A stretch of 64,000 nucleotides of DNA from UBA9926 sp038131595 (lineage in GTDB: Bacteria > Pseudomonadota > Gammaproteobacteria > Pseudomonadales > Azotimanducaceae), in assembly GCA_038131595.1 (NCBI GenBank), contig JAYPPR010000003.1:1-64000 (forward strand). Direction: 5' to 3'. The notes below the pieces were generated by a model that searched no databases, was not told the DNA's origin, and saw only the letters and a list, made by a program, of their open reading frames with translations. The position numbers were made by a program, and so were the translations under genes. Below, piece after piece: positions 60,301 to 64,000 of this stretch. Every line of letters starts with the position of its first letter. Within the stretch, counting starts at the first letter, position 1.

Positions 60301-62367
60301 TCATTGCCCTGCCAATTGTGCGGTCAACGTCATGCCCCATACTCTTGGCTCTCCAAATTGGAAGTAAGGCTCGGTTGCATAGTCTTTTCGTGGGTCGTTG
60401 CCGAAGCTGCCGAAGCCGCGGGTGTAAATGGTTTCATCCGTTAAATTTCTACCCCAAATTGAAAGGTCAAATGCATCAAAGTGAAGGGTGCTGCTTACAT
60501 TGACGACGAGATAATCTGAACTCCGCACGTTATGGCGATCGGAGAAGTAAAAATCATCCTTGCCCTCTATACCAATTTGAACATCGAAGCGCTCAGCCGA
60601 GTAATTTAAGGACCCCTGCGCAGTGTAGCGAGGAGCGTGTGCCTGCTCTCGACCGCTGTAATCCTCACCAAACTCGTTGATAAAGCGATCAAATTCGGTA
60701 TCCAGTAAGCCCAACGCAAATCGCCCTTGCCAGCGCTCGCTGACCAAAAATCTGGCTTCGATTTCAAGGCCCTGGTTGACGCCTTCGGCGGCATTGCCAA
60801 GATAATCGACGAATTCAGTGCTCCCGTCCTCACGCGGCGTCACTCTGGAACTCTTAATTTGTTGGTCGGTTCGGTCCGCTCGAAAGAGTGCCGCTTTGAG
60901 CTGCAATCGGTCATCGACGAGCTTGGCGCGAAGGCCACTCTCGACCTCGATCAGTGATTCGGGATCGAAACGACGAAGCGAAGCGGGCAGCGTGCCGTCG
61001 GTATTGAAGCCCCCAGACTTTACGCCTCGGCTAATGCTGAGATAGGCCATGGTTTCCGCTGCCAAGTCCCACTGCAAGGCGAGGCGTCCGGACCACAGAC
61101 TGTCTTCTGGACGAAACTGCACGGATTCGGAATCCGAAAATGACTGACTGCGTCGTTCGAGTCTTGCGCCCGCAACAAACTGAACGCTTGCACTGATGGG
61201 CAGGCTAATCTCTCCGAAGAGGCTGCGGGTCTGATAGTCATAGCGGGAGGTGTAGGGGCCGGGTAGAAAAGTATAGGTTCGCGTCAGCGCCACACTCTGA
61301 TTCGCAAGATGAATACCGCCTGTCCAGGATAAGCGGTCGCGACTCACCTCTGTGGAGGATGACAGCGACAGTGTAAGGCTGCTCCGGTCCCGGTCTCTGG
61401 CATATTCATCGGTGGATGAGTAGCTAAACGGGTGAATCTCCGGGTAGGCCCAATCCTCGTCATAGCCATAGAGTAATTCAGAAGATACGTGACTTAGTTG
61501 CGCTTCAAGCTCGAGCGAACCGAGTGGCTGTTGCCAGGTGGCGCCATGGGCAACCATCTTGTGTTGATCGCGACCAGGCTCATCCGAGAGCGTGGAGCGC
61601 AGGTTGTCGAGACTGAATGCATCGTACCCATTGTCAAAGTCCGCAGCGCGGGTCACCCAGCTTAGCGTGCCCGACGGCGTTTCATGGCGGACTTTAACGA
61701 TGAGGGACTGCTCATCAGTGCCATTGGTATCCTCGCGATTCAAAAAAGTGTTGTCATAGTAGCCGTCAGTCTGCCTTGAGTCGGCAGCGAGTCTTACCGC
61801 GGTTCGATCACTGAGTGGATAGTTGAGCACGAGTGAACCAGTGCGCCGTCCGTAGCTGCCATACCCGAGTGCTAGATCCGCTGATGGATCGGGCATCGGG
61901 TCGTTGGATTTGATGTATACGAGTCCAGCGAGGCCGCTCGCTCCGTAACGAGTCCCCTGTGGTCCTCGCAATACTTCGAGCTGGTCGAGATCGAGCAACC
62001 CAGCAACATCGGCCGCACCTGTGAAGTCTATGCCATCGATGAGTACCCCCACTGAAGGATTTTGCGGGCTCGCAAACTGGCTACGCTCACCGATGCCTCG
62101 GATTTGGAAAAAGCGGGCTCGGTTGGTGCCGGCGGCAAAGTTGACGTTGGGCAGAAAGCCCAAGGCCTCTTCAAGGTGCTCGGCTTGTTTGGATTTGAGA
62201 TCGTCTGCGCCGACCACTGTGACGCTGGTCGTCGAGCTCAATTCATCTTGCTCTCGGAGATCGCCAATCACCACGATTTCCGGCAGGGGTTCAGACCCTG
62301 ACGCACCGGCAGCGAAAAGGGTGCTGACAAAAACAAGCAGAAAGATCGTGACGACGTTGATTTGCAT
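60301..62367 (-). CDS. TonB-dependent receptor, probably for thiamine
   Basis: A 688-aa outer-membrane receptor. The signal peptide ends near residue 25 (AAGASG). The plug includes EALGFLPNVNFAAGTNRARF, IRGIGERSQF and LEVLRGPQGTRYGASGLAGLV. The barrel closes with EPRVWGMTLTAQLAGQ. A TPP riboswitch precedes it, and a YkoF-like protein and PnuC-type transporter follow within five and zero bases, so the substrate is likely thiamine, its phosphate or a precursor. A weak GGGAA precedes the ATG and is part of a possible hairpin. Similar receptors (OMR1/ThiU-type) were predicted in other gammaproteobacteria by riboswitch context. Confidence 0.9.
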   Translation of the reverse strand: MQINVVTIFLLVFVSTLFAAGASGSEPLPEIVVIGDLREQDELSSTTSVTVVGADDLKSKQAEHLEEALGFLPNVNFAAGTNRARFFQIRGIGERSQFASPQNPSVGVLIDGIDFTGAADVAGLLDLDQLEVLRGPQGTRYGASGLAGLVYIKSNDPMPDPSADLALGYGSYGRRTGSLVLNYPLSDRTAVRLAADSRQTDGYYDNTFLNREDTNGTDEQSLIVKVRHETPSGTLSWVTRAADFDNGYDAFSLDNLRSTLSDEPGRDQHKMVAHGATWQQPLGSLELEAQLSHVSSELLYGYDEDWAYPEIHPFSYSSTDEYARDRDRSSLTLSLSSSTEVSRDRLSWTGGIHLANQSVALTRTYTFLPGPYTSRYDYQTRSLFGEISLPISASVQFVAGARLERRSQSFSDSESVQFRPEDSLWSGRLALQWDLAAETMAYLSISRGVKSGGFNTDGTLPASLRRFDPESLIEVESGLRAKLVDDRLQLKAALFRADRTDQQIKSSRVTPREDGSTEFVDYLGNAAEGVNQGLEIEARFLVSERWQGRFALGLLDTEFDRFINEFGEDYSGREQAHAPRYTAQGSLNYSAERFDVQIGIEGKDDFYFSDRHNVRSSDYLVVNVSSTLHFDAFDLSIWGRNLTDETIYTRGFGSFGNDPRKDYATEPYFQFGEPRVWGMTLTAQLAGQ

Positions 62368-62373
62368 GGTTAG

Positions 62374-62408
62374 GTTCCCGAGTTAGCTAGAGCGTTTGAT
62401 CCGGGAAC
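62374..62408 (-). promoter_or_regulatory. Hairpin covering the receptor ribosome binding site
   Basis: GTTCCCG and CGGGAAC (plus-strand 62374-62380 and 62402-62408) are perfectly complementary with a 21-base loop. The stem lies between the TPP aptamer and the ATG and includes the GGGAA that probably serves as ribosome binding site, so it may be the expression platform of the riboswitch. Confidence 0.5.
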
Positions 62409-62417
62409 TGGCAGAAG

Positions 62418-62512
62418 AGACCTTTTCCTACGCCGGCATGATCCGGATCAGGTTCTGGGGTTCGCAGCAATGCGTCTCAGGTCTTAGGACCACCCCCAAG
62501 GTGGAAGCGAGT
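62418..62512 (-). promoter_or_regulatory. TPP (thiamine pyrophosphate) riboswitch
   Basis: On the minus strand the THI-box is plain: GGGGGTGGTCC, then ACCTGAGACGC, and the highly conserved AACCTGATCCGGATCATGCC followed by GGCGTAGGAAA. These are the TPP-binding helices. It lies about 50 bases upstream of the TonB receptor gene and should reduce expression of the three-gene operon when TPP is plentiful. Confidence 0.96.
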
Positions 62513-62716
62513 ATACACGAATTCAGATTGGGTCATCGCTGGGGGGATGACCGATAAGGCGGGTTGTCGTCAGCACGTGATCGAATTCAATGATTAAAGA
62601 TGATTGTTGTGTCGAGATCTGGCGTAGCCGCTAATCAAATCGCCCTAAGCTAACAAACCGAACACTAGCCACGAGTTGAAAGGTCCATCCCGAGCCCAAG
62701 GCCGCGAGTCGATTGA

Positions 62717-63904
62717 TCAGCTCGCGAGATCGAGATACTTGAGGCCTGTGGCGCAGTTGAACAAAACGGTTGAAGCGCCTGGCTCCATGAGACCCTCAGT
62801 CAAGGATCGTTTCAGCGCTGCAGCGGTTGCCGCGCCTTCGGGGCACATTAGGAAGCCGGTTTTGGTGGCTATGTCATGCTGTGCTGCACGGATTGCATCA
62901 TCCGACACAGAGAGCGCATATCCGCCGCTTTCACGCACCGCGTCGAGTACCAAAAAGTCGCCGAGTGCTTTTGGGACCCGGATGCCAGCGGCTACCGTTT
63001 CGGCGTTCTCCCATACATCGGCCCGTCTGTCTCCCCGCTCAAATGCTCGAACGAGCGGTGCGCAGCCTTCAGCTTGCACACAAATCATTTTGGGCAGATC
63101 TCCGCTGAGCCAACCCATTGCCTTTAATTCCTTAAACGCTTTCCACATCCCGATGAGTCCGGTGCCACCCCCTGTGGGGTAAAAAATGTAGTCGGGTAGC
63201 TGCCAGTCGAACTGTTCAGCCAATTCAAGGCCCATCGTTTTCTTTCCCTCTATTCGATAGGGCTCTCGGAGTGTCGAGGTATTGAACCAACCCTCTGCGT
63301 CGCATCTTGCTTGAACTTCTGCGCCGCACTCGTGAATCAATCCGTCGTGCAAGTGAACTTCTGCGCCGTATCGACGCATTTCTTCAACGTTGATGGGCGG
63401 GGTATCTCTCGGGCAGTAGCACAAAATCTCTAGCCCGGCCTGGGCGCCATAGGCGGCTAGGGCCGCCCCCGCATTGCCATTGGTTGGAATGGCCATCTTT
63501 TGAATACCAAGTTGCTTGGCCATGTTGACTGCGAGGCTCACCCCCCTGGCCTTGAAGGACCCGGTCGGTAGAAGGCCCTCGTCTTTGATCCAAACTTTGC
63601 AGGGAGGCCCTTCCGATGAGGTTATCGCATCAATAGGCAGCGGAATCAGCGGCGTGCAGACTTCCCCGAGCGAAACAATTTGTTCTAACGGCCCAAGCGG
63701 CAATAGCTTGGAATAGCGCCAAAAACCCGGTAATCCAGAGGATAGCGTTCCCGGTTCAAGCGCGTCTCTCAGCGCATTGAGATTGTATCGAACGAGTAAA
63801 GGATATCCTGCGTTAGATACGTTGTAAGCCTGGTTGGCAGGATACTGCTCGCCGGTCTCGCTACATTCCAGATGGGAAACAAACGCACTAAACGCTTCAG
63901 ACAT
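62717..63904 (-). CDS. Threonine synthase-like PLP-dependent enzyme
   Basis: A 395-aa fold-type II PLP enzyme. The PLP lysine is in PTGSFKARG near residue 118. NGNAGAALAAYGAQAG contacts the phosphate side, TGGGTGLIGMW is the glycine-rich phosphate loop, and NTSTLREPYRIEGKKT is typical of threonine synthase rather than other lyases. The N-terminal ribbon LECSETGEQYP keeps one Cys, while the Cys pairs of relatives are gone. Threonine synthase turns O-phosphohomoserine into threonine. A divergent activity on related substrates cannot be excluded. AAGGAT lies seven bases before the ATG. It is upstream of the TPP-controlled unit but separated by 204 bases, so it is probably a separate transcript. 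Confidence 0.85.
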   Translation of the reverse strand: MSEAFSAFVSHLECSETGEQYPANQAYNVSNAGYPLLVRYNLNALRDALEPGTLSSGLPGFWRYSKLLPLGPLEQIVSLGEVCTPLIPLPIDAITSSEGPPCKVWIKDEGLLPTGSFKARGVSLAVNMAKQLGIQKMAIPTNGNAGAALAAYGAQAGLEILCYCPRDTPPINVEEMRRYGAEVHLHDGLIHECGAEVQARCDAEGWFNTSTLREPYRIEGKKTMGLELAEQFDWQLPDYIFYPTGGGTGLIGMWKAFKELKAMGWLSGDLPKMICVQAEGCAPLVRAFERGDRRADVWENAETVAAGIRVPKALGDFLVLDAVRESGGYALSVSDDAIRAAQHDIATKTGFLMCPEGAATAAALKRSLTEGLMEPGASTVLFNCATGLKYLDLAS

Positions 63905-64000
63905 ACTGGTAATCCTTCATCTGTAAGGGTGGTTGGCAGCGCGCGCAGGCTGCGTTGGGCGAATTGTCTCAAGTGCCATTATGACAACGACGGCGACCGG

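Overview
The window looks like a chromosomal segment of a free-living, aerobic, probably marine gammaproteobacterium, with a gene mix reminiscent of Halieaceae/OM60-NOR5 or SAR92-type lineages. This placement is an inference from gene content and protein style: an E. coli-like RpoH, three TonB-dependent receptors, many acyl-CoA enzymes, CYP153, a BCCT transporter and a periplasmic KatG. No rRNA, tRNA, CRISPR array, insertion sequence, phage or plasmid gene was found. Gene density is high, and most genes have clear Shine-Dalgarno sites and short spacers.

Layout. 1-3 kb: thiolase, SDR and acyl-CoA thioesterase-like protein. 3.4-8 kb: periplasmic catalase-peroxidase with its own terminator, a cytochrome P450 and a VOC protein. 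8.1-12 kb: a 14-bp tandem repeat, a Ser/Thr kinase facing a PP2C phosphatase, and a D-aminoacylase-type amidohydrolase. 12-19 kb: a TPR-sulfotransferase behind a TonB receptor with a perfect hairpin between them, then a BCCT transporter. 19-24 kb: crotonases flanking a CYP153 P450 and a FAD oxidoreductase. 24-28 kb: a tight minus-strand operon of a PTPS-family enzyme with an ExxHGH motif, an SDR, a frameshifted queuosine-precursor-type transporter, DUF924 and a TTC38-like TPR protein. 28-35 kb: an SDR, an AtuA-family protein, crotonases, an aldonolactone-oxidase-like flavoprotein and a second VOC protein. 35-39 kb: a YdjM-like membrane hydrolase, two thioredoxin-fold isomerase-like proteins (the first frameshifted) and a 2-keto-4-pentenoate hydratase-like protein. 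39-42 kb: an acyl-CoA dehydrogenase abutting an aminoglycoside-phosphotransferase-like kinase fused to a DUF6285-like tail. 42-46 kb: SDR, Ca2+/Na+ exchanger, amino-acid permease and a dienoyl-CoA isomerase. 46-49 kb: a 22-bp tandem repeat at the 3' end of btuB, btuB itself, and a cobalamin riboswitch. 49-54 kb: SGNH esterase, dienelactone hydrolase, MTH1-like Nudix enzyme, rpoH, DUF169 and a Cys-rich protein. 54-58 kb: CoA-transferase, acyl-CoA ligase and GST. 58-64 kb: a TorF-type porin with terminator, a TPP-riboswitch operon (TonB receptor, YkoF-like protein, PnuC/PnuT) and a threonine synthase-like enzyme.

Working together. The dominant theme is activation and beta-oxidation-like breakdown of hydrophobic acids: ligase, CoA-transferase, acyl-CoA dehydrogenase, five crotonases, four SDRs, thiolase, thioesterase and P450s. 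The second theme is riboswitch-controlled scavenging of B12 and thiamine through outer-membrane receptors. The items most worth a second look are the ACAD plus APH-DUF6285 fusion, the TPP-riboswitch uptake operon, the PTPS(ExxHGH)-SDR-transporter operon with its A7 frameshift, and the two tandem repeat arrays.
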